DNA from: Gordonia hongkongensis
GTDB taxonomy: Bacteria; Actinomycetota; Actinomycetes; Mycobacteriales; Mycobacteriaceae
Direction: 5' to 3'
DNA: 64,000 nucleotides
NCBI RefSeq assembly: GCF_023078355.1
Contig: NZ_CP095552.1
Location: 4,092,001-4,156,000 of the forward strand
The notes beneath the pieces were generated by a model. That model was not told where the DNA came from, ran no database searches, and was given only the letters and a program-made list of their open reading frames with translations. Each line of letters opens with the position of its first letter. Positions within the stretch are counted from its first letter, which is position 1. Shown here piece by piece: positions 1-8,644 of the stretch. The translations under genes were made by a program, and so were the position numbers.

Positions 1-86
1 TGAAGCTCACCGATCGCATCCCGTTCGGGCTGGTCCACCGAACACCCACGTGGTCGCAGGAACTCACCTACGAGCCGACGGCCTGA
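1..86 (+). CDS. 3' end of a truncated upstream gene, function unknown
   Basis: An open frame enters from the left edge, with codons starting at base 3, and stops at TGA 84-86. Only 27 residues are visible and they end in ELTYEPTA. The stop lies 10 bases before the start of the monooxygenase gene on the same strand, so it may be the upstream member of that operon. The fragment is too short to assign to a family. Confidence 0.35.
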   Translation, partial: KLTDRIPFGLVHRTPTWSQELTYEPTA

Positions 87-96
87 GGCGGCGGTG

Positions 97-1590
97 ATGC
101 ACACCTCGGTGGCCATCATCGGAGCCGGATTCGCCGGTATCGGCGCGGCGATCCGTCTCCGGGAGCACGGAATCGACGACCTCGCGATCTTCGAACGCGA
201 CGACCGGGTCGGCGGCACGTGGCGCGACAACACCTATCCGGGTGCCGCGTGCGACATCCCGTCGCGCCTGTACTCCTACAGCTTCGCGCCCAACCCGGAC
301 TGGTCGCACACCTACTCGCGCAGTGCCGAGATCCTCGACTACATCCGGTCGATGGTCGACGACTCCGGGATCGGACCGCACATCCGGTTCGGCCACACGG
401 TGACCGGGATGGAGTACAACGCCGACGACGGTCTGTGGACCATCACCTTCGACGAAGGGCACGAACCGGTACGGGCGCGCGCCGTCGTCCTGGCCTCGGG
501 TCCGCTCGCGAACGCCTCCTTCCCCGACATCCCCGGCATCGAGGACTACGAGGGGCACAAGATCCACAGCGCACGTTGGGATCACGACTACGACTTCACC
601 GGCAAGAAGGTCGCTGTCGTGGGCACCGGGGCGAGCGCGGTCCAGATCGTGCCGGAGCTGGTCGAGACCGCCGCGTCGGTGAAGGTCTTCCAGCGCACGC
701 CCGGCTGGGTCCTGCCCCGCGCGAACGTGCGGACCCGTGCGACGACCAAGCGGCTCTATCGGGCGGTGCCCGGCACCCAGCGACTGGCGCGTTCACTCTG
801 GTTCTGGGGTCACGAGACGGTGGCGCTGGGCGTCGTCTGGAACACTCCCCTGACCCGCGTCGTCGAGGCGGTCAGCAAAATGCACCTGCGGTCACAGGTC
901 GACGACCCGTGGCTGCGCCGGCAGCTCACCCCCGACTTCGCCGCGGGATGCAAACGACTGCTCATGACCAGTGACTACTACCCCGCGCTCCAGCGACCGA
1001 ACTGCACACTGGTGACCTGGCCGATCGCCCGCATCGCCGAACGCGGCATCCGCACCGTCGAAGGTGTTGAGCACCAGTTCGATTGCATCGTGTTCGCGAC
1101 CGGGTTCGACGTGTCCAAGACCGGGACGCCGATCCCGATCACCGGCCTCGACGGCCGCGACCTCGCGTCCGAGTGGGGCCGGGGCGCGTTCGCGTACCGC
1201 AGCGTCGCCGTGTCCGGCTATCCCAATCTGTTCTTCACGTTCGGACCCAACTCCGGCCCGGGCCACAGCTCCGCGCTGGTCTACATGGAGGCCCAGATCG
1301 ACTACATCACCGAAGCGGTCACCCAGCTGCTCGAGAACGACTGGAAGGCTCTCGACGTGCGCGCCGAGGCGCAGGAGCGATACAACCAGGACATCCAGTG
1401 TCGACTGACCTCGACCACCTGGAACTCCGGATGCCAGAGCTGGTACCTGACCGACGACGGGTTCAACGCGACGATGTACCCCGGCTTCGCGACCCAGTAC
1501 GTCAATCAGCTGCGCCGCGTCGAACTGCGCGACTACCGGATCCTCGTTCACCGGGACGCTCGGACTCCGGCCACCGCAGCGTTACAGTGA
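97..1590 (+). CDS. Baeyer-Villiger-type flavin monooxygenase
   Basis: Predicted FAD- and NADPH-dependent monooxygenase of about 497 residues, which would insert oxygen next to a ketone or oxidise a soft heteroatom. The first dinucleotide fold is GAGFAGIG at residues 9-16. The Baeyer-Villiger fingerprint appears as YEGHKIHSARW near residue 151, with Tyr in place of the usual Phe. The second fold is GTGASA near residue 175. ATG 97 is preferred; GTG 94 is equally in frame and adds one residue. A purine-rich GAGGCGG lies just upstream. The MerR gene follows after four bases, so the two are probably co-transcribed. The substrate cannot be read from sequence; steroid or alicyclic ketones are possible. 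Confidence 0.85.
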   Translation: MHTSVAIIGAGFAGIGAAIRLREHGIDDLAIFERDDRVGGTWRDNTYPGAACDIPSRLYSYSFAPNPDWSHTYSRSAEILDYIRSMVDDSGIGPHIRFGHTVTGMEYNADDGLWTITFDEGHEPVRARAVVLASGPLANASFPDIPGIEDYEGHKIHSARWDHDYDFTGKKVAVVGTGASAVQIVPELVETAASVKVFQRTPGWVLPRANVRTRATTKRLYRAVPGTQRLARSLWFWGHETVALGVVWNTPLTRVVEAVSKMHLRSQVDDPWLRRQLTPDFAAGCKRLLMTSDYYPALQRPNCTLVTWPIARIAERGIRTVEGVEHQFDCIVFATGFDVSKTGTPIPITGLDGRDLASEWGRGAFAYRSVAVSGYPNLFFTFGPNSGPGHSSALVYMEAQIDYITEAVTQLLENDWKALDVRAEAQERYNQDIQCRLTSTTWNSGCQSWYLTDDGFNATMYPGFATQYVNQLRRVELRDYRILVHRDARTPATAALQ

Positions 1591-1594
1591 GGGG

Positions 1595-2410
1595 ATGACC
1601 GAGTACCGGATCGACGACCTGGCGCGCGTGTCCGGAACCACGACCCGGAACATCCGCGGCTATCAGGAACGCGGGCTGCTCCCCCAGCCGCTGCGGCGCG
1701 GACGCGTCGCGATCTACACCGAGAAGCACCTGCGTAACCTCCGGGCCATCAACAAACTGCTCGGGAGCGGGTTCACCCTCAAGCACATCGCCACCTTCAT
1801 GACGAATCCCGGCGCTCGCATCGGGGATGCGTTGGAGCTCAACGAGATCCTCGACGAGCATTGGTCGAGCACGTCACGCCCGGAGATCACCCGCGACGAG
1901 CTCGACGAGCGATTCGGTCCGCTGGACGATGCCCAGGTCGCGGCTCTCGTGCGAGCCGGTGTGATCTCGGAGACCCCGCGCGATGGGGTGTACGAGGCCA
2001 TCGACCCGCGCATCATCGGAAACCTGGCGAGGCTCGTGCGACGGGGCGTGCAGATCACCGCGCTGGCAGATGTCCACGAACGGTTCACCGCAAAGATCAA
2101 CGAGGCCGCCGAGATCCTGCTCGCTGCCGCGCATGACGAGGTGGACCGACGCAAGGGCCCGGGCTGGCTGCCGGAGAACGACGACGACGTCGCCTGGGCG
2201 GTGAACCTCCTGGGGATGATGCGCCGCGTCGGAACCGAGAACGCCCACGCCGCACTCGACCGCGCCCTCGACACGGCGCTGGACCGGGAACTCTCGGCCC
2301 ACCAGAGCGCCGTCGACGAGCGCGCGGACGCCGACGCGCCGCAGCCCGGCCGGGAATCCGTCGAGCCCTCAGCCGGACCCGTTGTGCCGCTTCGGCAGAA
2401 CGACCAATGA
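1595..2410 (+). CDS. MerR-family transcriptional regulator
   Basis: A 271-residue protein. Residues 3-70 form a winged helix-turn-helix of the MerR type (YRIDDLARVSG, then IRGYQERGLLP and a GRVAIYTEKHL wing). The long C-terminal part resembles effector domains of large actinobacterial MerR proteins and has no cysteine cluster, which argues against a metal sensor. It follows the monooxygenase by four bases and probably controls that operon; this is inferred from position only. The last 42 bases overlap the 3' end of the convergent membrane-protein gene. Confidence 0.85.
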   Translation: MTEYRIDDLARVSGTTTRNIRGYQERGLLPQPLRRGRVAIYTEKHLRNLRAINKLLGSGFTLKHIATFMTNPGARIGDALELNEILDEHWSSTSRPEITRDELDERFGPLDDAQVAALVRAGVISETPRDGVYEAIDPRIIGNLARLVRRGVQITALADVHERFTAKINEAAEILLAAAHDEVDRRKGPGWLPENDDDVAWAVNLLGMMRRVGTENAHAALDRALDTALDRELSAHQSAVDERADADAPQPGRESVEPSAGPVVPLRQNDQ

Positions 2411-3025
2411 GGCGAGGAAGAAGCAGATCGCTCCCACGAACGTACCGACCGTCGCGGCCACCGCGTCGGCGGTGACGCCACCCTTGGTCACGAATGCTCC
2501 GACGGCCGACACCCCGAATGCGACACACCCGATCCAGTTGATCAGCACCGACCACCAGTCGCGATCGCGGAGATCCCACCGGCGTCCGGTTGCGCGGGTG
2601 TAGCCGGCGAAGGCGACCGCGCCACTGATGAGGAAGGCGATGGACCCGCCCGCGTCCGGGGTCCAGACCAGGTGCCGGTCGCCCCAGATCGTATGCGCGA
2701 CCAGGGCTCCCGTGGTCGACACGTTGAACAGGATCGTACCCACCGATTGCGTGGCTGCTGTGAGCCATTCGGCACGGATGACCGAACCGGGCACCGACGA
2801 CCGCAGTTCGGCCACGGTACCGCTGCGGATCAGCTGGATGAATCCGGCGGCGGTGAAGAACCAGGCGCCGACGAAGTAGCAGCTGTTGGCGAACCCGGCG
2901 CCCATCACATGTGCCAGCCCGGGGGCCGACCCCAGCGCGAACAGCGCCGACCCGATCATGAACCCCCAGCACTGCTTGGGCAGCGTCGGGGTTAGAAACG
3001 CATGTGTGCGGTCATGCGGTGACAT
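2369..3025 (-). CDS. Multi-pass membrane protein, possibly YrhK-like
   Basis: A 218-residue hydrophobic protein with about five to six predicted membrane segments, for example GFMIGSALFALGS, CYFVGAWFFTAAGF and AFLISGAVAFAG. The N-terminal half resembles the YrhK domain as I remember it, but this is not certain. The start at 3025 lies 14 bases inside the end of the upstream flavin-split-barrel gene, which suggests translational coupling. It is the last gene of the mftE-mftF-mftG strand and might be the tail of that transcript. An in-frame extension to 3118 exists but runs against the coding frame of the neighbour and looks non-coding. Confidence 0.6.
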   Translation of the reverse strand: MSPHDRTHAFLTPTLPKQCWGFMIGSALFALGSAPGLAHVMGAGFANSCYFVGAWFFTAAGFIQLIRSGTVAELRSSVPGSVIRAEWLTAATQSVGTILFNVSTTGALVAHTIWGDRHLVWTPDAGGSIAFLISGAVAFAGYTRATGRRWDLRDRDWWSVLINWIGCVAFGVSAVGAFVTKGGVTADAVAATVGTFVGAICFFLASLVVLPKRHNGSG

Positions 3026-3443
3026 CAAGGCTCGCGACGACCTTGCTCGGCTCGATCCAGATCCCCAGCTCGCCGGGGACCCCGTTGCGGGCTCCGAACT
3101 CCTCGGCCCGCTCGGCACCCATGTATCGCGCCCCGCACATCGTCGCGATGCGACGCACCTCGTCGAGGTCGTCGGTGACCCGCGCGATGCCTTGCACCTG
3201 CACGAAACCGAACGGCGGTGCGGGCAGGTCGACCGCCATCACGACACGTGGATCACGCAACAGCGCACGGCCTTTGGCAGTCGTGGCCCCGGTGTTGAAC
3301 GCGATCCGGTCGCCGTCGAGGACGAACCACACCGGGACGACGAGCGGTCGACCGTCGGCGGCGGTGTATCCGAGGTGTCCGGTCTTCGTGCCGCTGGTGA
3401 GGAATTCGCGGATGGCCGGGTCGGACAGCGTGGGCGCAGACAT
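3012..3443 (-). CDS. Flavin-split-barrel (PPOX-class) oxidoreductase
   Basis: A 143-residue protein of the pyridoxamine-phosphate-oxidase-like split barrel family, of the type found in actinobacterial F420- or FMN-binding proteins. Visible landmarks are GHLGYTAADGRPLVVPVWF, then DRIAFNTGATTAKGRALLRDP and a C-terminal GIWIEPSKVV, which is the order expected for the family. The start is ATG 3443, with a weak purine-rich site before it. It begins 56 bases after mftG ends on the same strand, so it may be co-transcribed with the mycofactocin maturation genes. Cofactor and substrate are not determined. Confidence 0.75.
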   Translation of the reverse strand: MSAPTLSDPAIREFLTSGTKTGHLGYTAADGRPLVVPVWFVLDGDRIAFNTGATTAKGRALLRDPRVVMAVDLPAPPFGFVQVQGIARVTDDLDEVRRIATMCGARYMGAERAEEFGARNGVPGELGIWIEPSKVVASLDVTA

Positions 3444-3499
3444 GCCTCTCACCCTAGAGAGACCCGGCCGCAACCGCGAGGTGTTCGGACCCGACCGCC

Positions 3500-4840
3500 T
3501 CACCGTTGCGCGAGGACATCACCGATCCGGCACGCCATCATCATGATCGTCGCGTGTGGGCCACTGCGCCCGCTGGTGGGCAGAATGGACCCGTCGACGA
3601 TCCGGAGTCCGCGAACCCCGTACACCCCGCCGAGCCAATCGGTCCGGACGCCCATCGGCATCGTCCCCCACGCGTGCTGGGAGAACCCCGCCCGATCGGC
3701 GATCCGCACGCTCCCCGGAACGACGACGTCGGCGAACTCGGGCGCGCGCAGCATCTCCACGACCTCCGCGGCCGCCGTCCGCAGCGCGACGGCGGTGGCC
3801 GGGTCGGGCTCGTCGAACGCCAGCCGTACAGCGACGCCGTCGGCGACGATCCGAACCGCTGAATGCCTCATCGCGGTCACCTCGACGATCGGACCCCAGG
3901 CGCGCAGGCCGCGTATGTACGAGGCAAAATCATCTCGGTAACAGCGAATTTCGATACCGCTGTCGGTGTGCACCACCGTCGGCAACACCATGCCCGGCCC
4001 CGCCGGTGTCCGCCTGGCGTACGACACCGCCAGGCCTCGATGCTCCCCGGCACCCAGCGAACGGGCATCCGCACGACCCCCGATGTCGAGTGCGGGCAAC
4101 TCCGAACGCAACAGGATCCCCGCGGTACCGAGGGTGCCCGCGGCGAGGATCACCTCGCCCGCGCCGACCGTGAGCGAGCCCGCGTGCACGCCCGTCACCG
4201 TCGTACCCCCGGCCGACGCCACACGGTCCACTGTGCAACCGGTCACGACCCGGAGGTTGGGTCGCGACAGCGCCGGGACGAGGTACGCGTCGGCCGCCGA
4301 GCGGCGCGCGAGCCCGCTCCGATTGATCGGCACCCGGTTGAGCCCGACCACCGGCCACCGCAGCGCGAGCGGACGGACCGGTACCCGCGCCGTCCAGTAG
4401 CGCTCGAAAGCGGTTCCGGCGTCGCCGAGTTCGTCGTCGGCGACGGGTTCGACACCCATGGTGCCGCCGGGCGCGTCCAGTTCGTTGTACGCATCGGCGA
4501 TGGCGTCAAGCCCCCACCCGGCCGGCCACGTTCCGAAGTCGTCGCGATGCCACCTGAGGAAGTACCCGCCGTTCACCGCCGACGAACCGCCGAGAGCCGA
4601 CCCGCGGGCCGCCGACACCCCGAGGTTCGTGTCGTGGCGGACCGCATGCGGGGCGGCGTCGTCGATCGGTAGCCGAGACAGCTCGAGGTCCGCGGGGGTC
4701 GGCAGGCCTCCCGGACCGCGTTCCAGCAGCACGACCGTACGGTCGGGGTTCCGCGAGAGCCGCTCGGCGAGCACGCATCCGGCGCTGCCGGCGCCGACGA
4801 TGACGACGTCGGCGGTGAGCGACCGGTCGGTCGTCGTCAT
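3500..4840 (-). CDS. mftG: MftG, GMC-family mycofactocin-associated dehydrogenase
   Basis: A 446-residue glucose-methanol-choline oxidoreductase. The N-terminus has the FAD-binding GAGSAGCVLAERLS; ALGGSSAVNGGYFLRWH is the second GMC signature; the C-terminus has VDGSILPTSGRSGPHATIM. In mycobacteria MftG is linked to re-oxidation of reduced mycofactocin and transfer of electrons to the respiratory chain. The ATG overlaps the mftF stop codon as ATGA (4837-4840), which marks tight coupling. The position downstream of mftE and mftF supports the assignment over other GMC enzymes. Confidence 0.9.
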   Translation of the reverse strand: MTTTDRSLTADVVIVGAGSAGCVLAERLSRNPDRTVVLLERGPGGLPTPADLELSRLPIDDAAPHAVRHDTNLGVSAARGSALGGSSAVNGGYFLRWHRDDFGTWPAGWGLDAIADAYNELDAPGGTMGVEPVADDELGDAGTAFERYWTARVPVRPLALRWPVVGLNRVPINRSGLARRSAADAYLVPALSRPNLRVVTGCTVDRVASAGGTTVTGVHAGSLTVGAGEVILAAGTLGTAGILLRSELPALDIGGRADARSLGAGEHRGLAVSYARRTPAGPGMVLPTVVHTDSGIEIRCYRDDFASYIRGLRAWGPIVEVTAMRHSAVRIVADGVAVRLAFDEPDPATAVALRTAAAEVVEMLRAPEFADVVVPGSVRIADRAGFSQHAWGTMPMGVRTDWLGGVYGVRGLRIVDGSILPTSGRSGPHATIMMMACRIGDVLAQR

Positions 4841-6366
4841 CGAGAGATGACCGGGCGCAACGCTTCCGGGTCTCGGTGGGTGATGACGCCTTGCCACAGG
4901 CCCGCACCGTAGGCCAGGTCGTCGAGCCGGTGCATGAGGATGTAGCGCAGCGGGCCGAGCGTGGGCGGACTGGTCGGATCGGCGAGCAGATCCCGGACCC
5001 AGGACACCACCCCCTCGACGATCGCCACCTGCACGGCGAGGGTGCGGAAACGCTTGGACACGAGGGCGAGCAACACCGCCACCGGCCAATAGTGACGGCA
5101 GATGGCGTCAGCGGCCTGTAGCAGTCCGAACCCGGCCGCTCGTCCGGTCATCTGCGCCGACACCAGCGGGGCCGACGGCAGGTCGCCCAGTCGCCGCCGC
5201 ATCCGAACCGCCAGATGGGTGAGGATGATCATCGCCAGGGCGGCACCGAACCGCGTCCGCGACAGCAACGCCACCACCGCGGCGGCCATCGGAACCGACA
5301 TCTTCATCGGCGCCGCCCGGTCACCGTGCCGGGAGGCCAGGTGTGCGGCGCCGGTGCCGTAGAAACAGCGACGCGAGAGCACCGAGCGCAGGTCAGCGCG
5401 GTGCTCATGGGCCACACGAGCCACCGGGTCGTAACGGATCCGCCACCCCTCCGCGTGCATCCGCCAGCACGCGTCGACATCCTCGGCCACCCGCAGCGAC
5501 TCGTCGAAACCGCAGAAAGCGCTGCGCCGCACCACCATCGCGGCGCTGGGCACATACGGGGTCCGGGTCGAGGGCGCCACCGCGGACTCCTCGGGTCCCA
5601 TGTCCAGGGAGGACCACCCGTTCTCGTACCGCTCGGCCAGCGATGACGCCACCGCCGCGTCGGACTGCAATCCGACGATGCGCGGCGCGACGAGCCCGAC
5701 CGTGGGGTCGGAGAAGTGCGTCAGCAGGATGGTGAGCCAATCCGGGTCGGGCACGACGTCGGAGTCGAGGAATGCGACGAAGTCGGTCGTCGCGGCCTCC
5801 GCCCCCGCGTTGCGCGCCGCGGACGGACCACGGTTGTCGTCGAAGCGCAGGACCCGCGCCGTGGGCCGGTCCGCCACGATCGGGGTCGCGGAGCCGTCGT
5901 CCACGACGATGACCGTCAGCCCGTCGAGGGCGTCGAGCAGGCGATCGATGCCAGCCTGGTTGTCCCGGACCGGGACGACCACGGTCACGTCCTGCGGCTG
6001 CGGCCCGAACATGGGCCGGGGATTGGCGATCCCCGCGTCCAGCAGTGCGCGCGCCAGTCGTCGGGTTACGTTGTCGCACACCTCGATCCGACCGTCCTCG
6101 GAGGTCATCCCGAGTGCGGTGTCGGACATGCGCAGCAGCCGCGTCGGCGAACCGCCGACCAGATACCGGAAGTCGCCCGCCTTGGCACAGCGCAGGTCGA
6201 TCTGCACCTGGAAGCCGTCGGGCAGATCGGTGCGCGGCCCCGGAGTCGCGTCGGCGTCCGAGTGCGCTCCGGGTTCGACGGACTCCGAGTCGTCCCGGGC
6301 GGAGGCGTCGTCCGCGTCCTGGTTCCCGGCCCAGCGTCGTGGGGCCGAGTCGTCGAGGGCCGTCAT
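4837..6366 (-). CDS. mftF: MftF, mycofactocin glycosyltransferase
   Basis: A 509-residue family 2 glycosyltransferase that decorates premycofactocin with an oligoglucose chain. The first 45 residues are acidic and low in complexity. Residues 51-120 match the MftF-specific N-terminal domain (GFQVQIDLRC, then FRYLVGG). The GT-A domain starts near residue 127 with VTVVVPVRDN, followed by VIVVDDGS and the metal-binding FLDSDVVPDPDW. The C-terminal third is hydrophobic and may attach to the membrane. The start at 6366 overlaps the mftE stop as ATGA. A longer in-frame extension to 7047 runs through mftE in another frame and is not real. Confidence 0.93.
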   Translation of the reverse strand: MTALDDSAPRRWAGNQDADDASARDDSESVEPGAHSDADATPGPRTDLPDGFQVQIDLRCAKAGDFRYLVGGSPTRLLRMSDTALGMTSEDGRIEVCDNVTRRLARALLDAGIANPRPMFGPQPQDVTVVVPVRDNQAGIDRLLDALDGLTVIVVDDGSATPIVADRPTARVLRFDDNRGPSAARNAGAEAATTDFVAFLDSDVVPDPDWLTILLTHFSDPTVGLVAPRIVGLQSDAAVASSLAERYENGWSSLDMGPEESAVAPSTRTPYVPSAAMVVRRSAFCGFDESLRVAEDVDACWRMHAEGWRIRYDPVARVAHEHRADLRSVLSRRCFYGTGAAHLASRHGDRAAPMKMSVPMAAAVVALLSRTRFGAALAMIILTHLAVRMRRRLGDLPSAPLVSAQMTGRAAGFGLLQAADAICRHYWPVAVLLALVSKRFRTLAVQVAIVEGVVSWVRDLLADPTSPPTLGPLRYILMHRLDDLAYGAGLWQGVITHRDPEALRPVISR

Positions 6367-7073
6367 CCCAGGCGCCCCAGATCGTCGATCTGCCACGACT
6401 CCAGGGCGGCCCACAGGCGGTCGGTCACCCCGTCGACCAGACCCGCCCCCGTCTCGGCGCTCGCGCCCTCCGGGTCGCCGAGGACACCGTTGGGACTCAC
6501 GGCGGCGACACCGCCCGACCGCATCGCCCCCATCAGCGCCCCCACCGGCTCCCGGTTGCCCGTCACGGCACGGTCGGGATCCACGACGGACGGCGAAACA
6601 TGCAGCAGCACAGATGTTTCGGTGAATCCCGCGTGGGCGTCGGCGCCGTCGAAAGCGCACGGGAACCAGGCGACGTCCCGGCCCTCGTAGCGGAGTCGGG
6701 TCACCGCCTCGATCAGCGTCCGGGTGTTCCCGCCGTGTCCGTTGACGAACACCACGCGCGCCGCCCATCGGCACGCACTGCGGCCGTACTCGACGAGGAG
6801 GCCGCGCAACGCCTCGTGCCCGATCGAGATGGTCCCGGCGAAGCCCTCGTGTTCGCCGCTGGCGCCGTAGTTCAGGTCCGGTGCGCACAGGAGTCCGGAG
6901 GCCTTCGATCGTCCGCAGACGCGCTCGGCGATCGCCGCCGCGATACGCGTGTCGGTGTCGAGCGGGAGGTGGGGCCCGTGCTGCTCGACCGAACCGAGGG
7001 GCACCAGCAGGGTGATCACCTGCCCATCGAGGTCTGGCCAGTTGCACTGCCCCAACGCCGATGGCACCGTCAT
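6363..7073 (-). CDS. mftE: MftE, creatininase-family mycofactocin peptidase
   Basis: A 236-residue metallopeptidase of the creatininase family. MftE cleaves the modified C-terminal Val-Tyr dipeptide from the MftA precursor. Metal-binding landmarks are PLGSVEQHGPHLPLDTDT near the N-terminus and VNGHGGNTRTL in the middle. The start ATG 7073 gives MTVPSALGQ, close to family length. It heads an mftE-mftF-mftG block joined by ATGA overlaps. Unlike the order I recall in mycobacteria, mftE does not follow mftD directly: an SDR gene and the oppositely oriented racemase gene lie between them, so mftEFG needs its own promoter in 7074-7253. Confidence 0.93.
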   Translation of the reverse strand: MTVPSALGQCNWPDLDGQVITLLVPLGSVEQHGPHLPLDTDTRIAAAIAERVCGRSKASGLLCAPDLNYGASGEHEGFAGTISIGHEALRGLLVEYGRSACRWAARVVFVNGHGGNTRTLIEAVTRLRYEGRDVAWFPCAFDGADAHAGFTETSVLLHVSPSVVDPDRAVTGNREPVGALMGAMRSGGVAAVSPNGVLGDPEGASAETGAGLVDGVTDRLWAALESWQIDDLGRLG

Positions 7074-7253
7074 TCGACCAATGCTAGCGATGGGGCCTGC
7101 GAGTGTGTCGGTCTCGCCCGAAAAACGGAGCGAAAAACGCGTCCAGATGTCGCGAACCACCACTCTGACGAGCGTTCGATCGGTTGTGGAATGCTGAGAG
7201 CATCCAGTGATACCTGACACAGTGCGCGAACAACGATCGGGAGGACGACACCC

Positions 7254-8366
7254 ATGAGCAGTGCCACACCACACGACAGCGGCAAGCCCGGCCCACTGAG
7301 CTCGATCCGGGTCATCGAGTTCGCCGGTATCGGCCCCGGTCCGCATGCCGCCATGCTGCTGGCCGATCTCGGCGCCGACGTCGTGCGCGTTCAGCGTCCG
7401 GGGTCGCTGCCCAAGCCCGGCCGCAACGCCGATGCTCTGCTCCGCGGCCGACGCGTCGTCGAGGCCAATCTCAAGGACGACAACGACCGGGAGACCATTC
7501 TCGGCCTCGTCGCCAAGGCCGATGTGATCCTCGAGGGTTTCCGTCCCGGCGTGATGGAACGGCTCGGACTCGGACCCGACGACCTCGAGAAGGTCAATCC
7601 CGGCCTCGTCTACGGGCGCATGACCGGCTGGGGACAGGACGGACCCCGTGCCAACCTCGCCGGCCACGACATCAACTACATCTCGCTCACGGGCATGCTG
7701 CACGCCATCGGACGCAAGGACGATCGTCCCGTGCCCCCGCTCAACCTGGCCGGTGACTTCGGCGGCGGTTCGATGTTCCTCGTCGTCGGTGTGCTCGCGG
7801 CACTGCTCGAGCGCGGGGTGTCCGGCCGGGGACAGGTCGTCGACGCGGCCATGGTCGACGGCGCTTCCGTTCTGGGACAGATGATGTGGGCGTTCCGCGG
7901 CACCGGACTGTGGAGCGACACCCGGGGTGTGAACATGCTCGACACCGGCGCTCCGTACTACGAGGTCTACGAGACCTCCGACGGCAAGTACATGGCGGTC
8001 GGCGCGATCGAGCCGCAGTTCTACGCCGAGCTGCTCAAGGGCCTCGAACTCACCGACGCCGACCTGCCGGACCAGAACGACATCGCCCAGTGGGGGAAGC
8101 TGAAGGAGATCTTCACCGAGACCTTCAAGTCGCGTACCCGCGACGAATGGGCCGCGGTCTTCGAGGGCACCGACGCCTGCACCTCGCCGGTCCTCACCTT
8201 CGCCGAGGCACCCGCCGACGCCCACATGGCCGCCCGCGCCAACCTCGTCGACATCGACGGCGTGACCCAGGCCCAGGTGGCACCGCGCTTCTCGCGCACC
8301 AAGCCGGAGACCCCCACGGGCCCGACCACCGAGGCGACCGATCCGTCGACGCTCTGGGCCGACTGA
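7254..8366 (+). CDS. mcr: Alpha-methylacyl-CoA racemase (class III CoA-transferase fold)
   Basis: A 370-residue CoA-transferase family III protein. It would racemise the 2-methyl centre of branched acyl-CoA esters such as pristanoyl-CoA or the sterol side chain, which must be 2S for beta-oxidation. His138 (AGHDIN), Asp168 (AGDFGGG) and Glu253 (AIEPQFY) sit at a constant +12 offset from the catalytic His126, Asp156 and Glu241 of M. tuberculosis MCR as I recall them, strong support for racemase rather than CoA-transferase activity. GGGAGGACG precedes the ATG. It diverges from mftE across 180 bases and ends in a hairpin at 8375-8405. Confidence 0.9.
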   Translation: MSSATPHDSGKPGPLSSIRVIEFAGIGPGPHAAMLLADLGADVVRVQRPGSLPKPGRNADALLRGRRVVEANLKDDNDRETILGLVAKADVILEGFRPGVMERLGLGPDDLEKVNPGLVYGRMTGWGQDGPRANLAGHDINYISLTGMLHAIGRKDDRPVPPLNLAGDFGGGSMFLVVGVLAALLERGVSGRGQVVDAAMVDGASVLGQMMWAFRGTGLWSDTRGVNMLDTGAPYYEVYETSDGKYMAVGAIEPQFYAELLKGLELTDADLPDQNDIAQWGKLKEIFTETFKSRTRDEWAAVFEGTDACTSPVLTFAEAPADAHMAARANLVDIDGVTQAQVAPRFSRTKPETPTGPTTEATDPSTLWAD

Positions 8367-8374
8367 GGGTCCCG

Positions 8375-8405
8375 CCACCGCTTCTCCGTGCGGGAGAAGC
8401 GGTGG
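8375..8405 (+). terminator. Hairpin terminator after mcr
   Basis: CCACCGCTTCTCC (8375-8387) pairs perfectly with GGAGAAGCGGTGG (8393-8405) around a 5-base loop. It starts 9 bases after the mcr stop codon. There is no T tract, as is common in GC-rich actinobacteria. Confidence 0.65.
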
Positions 8406-8406
8406 T

Positions 8407-8596
8407 GACCCGCCCATTGCTCCCCGAGGTTCCAGGAGCGGTCGGACCCGCCCATTGCTCCCCGAGGTGCGAGGAGCGAAAGCCGCCGGGCCGAGCAAGC
8501 GACGAAGGAGCGCGTCGAGGTCGACGAGCCACGAAGGGCGACAACTCACGTCGCCCTTCGTGGCTCGCTTCGCTCGCACCTCAGGGAGCAGATGAA
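8407..8596. repeat. Intergenic repeat family A, first cluster
   Basis: This gene-free stretch between the convergent mcr and SDR genes holds a perfect 24-base direct repeat at 8407-8430 and 8445-8468 (core ATTGCTCCCCGAGGT). It continues into GTGCGAGGAGCG, a perfect hairpin of GAGCCACGAAGGG type at 8526-8566, and finally CTCGCACCTCAGGGAGCAG. The same words recur at 15.07, 23.6, 52.9 and 61.5 kb. Confidence 0.75.
8526..8566. terminator. Bidirectional 17-bp hairpin between convergent genes
   Basis: GAGCCACGAAGGGCGAC (8526-8542) pairs without mismatch with GTCGCCCTTCGTGGCTC (8550-8566) across a 7-base loop. It lies between mcr on the plus strand and the SDR gene on the minus strand, so it can form in both transcripts. 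Confidence 0.6.
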
Positions 8597-8644
8597 TCGG
8601 CCACTCGCCCTCGAACGCAGGGGTTCTTTCGCGGCCGCGCGGCG

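Noticed and set aside
6367..7047. N-terminal extension of mftF through mftE
   Set aside because: The extension is the wrong frame of mftE; the ATGA overlap at 6363-6366 defines the true start.
7074..8579. Extension of mftE across the racemase gene
   Set aside because: It is antisense to mcr, whose catalytic residues are clearly in the plus-strand frame.
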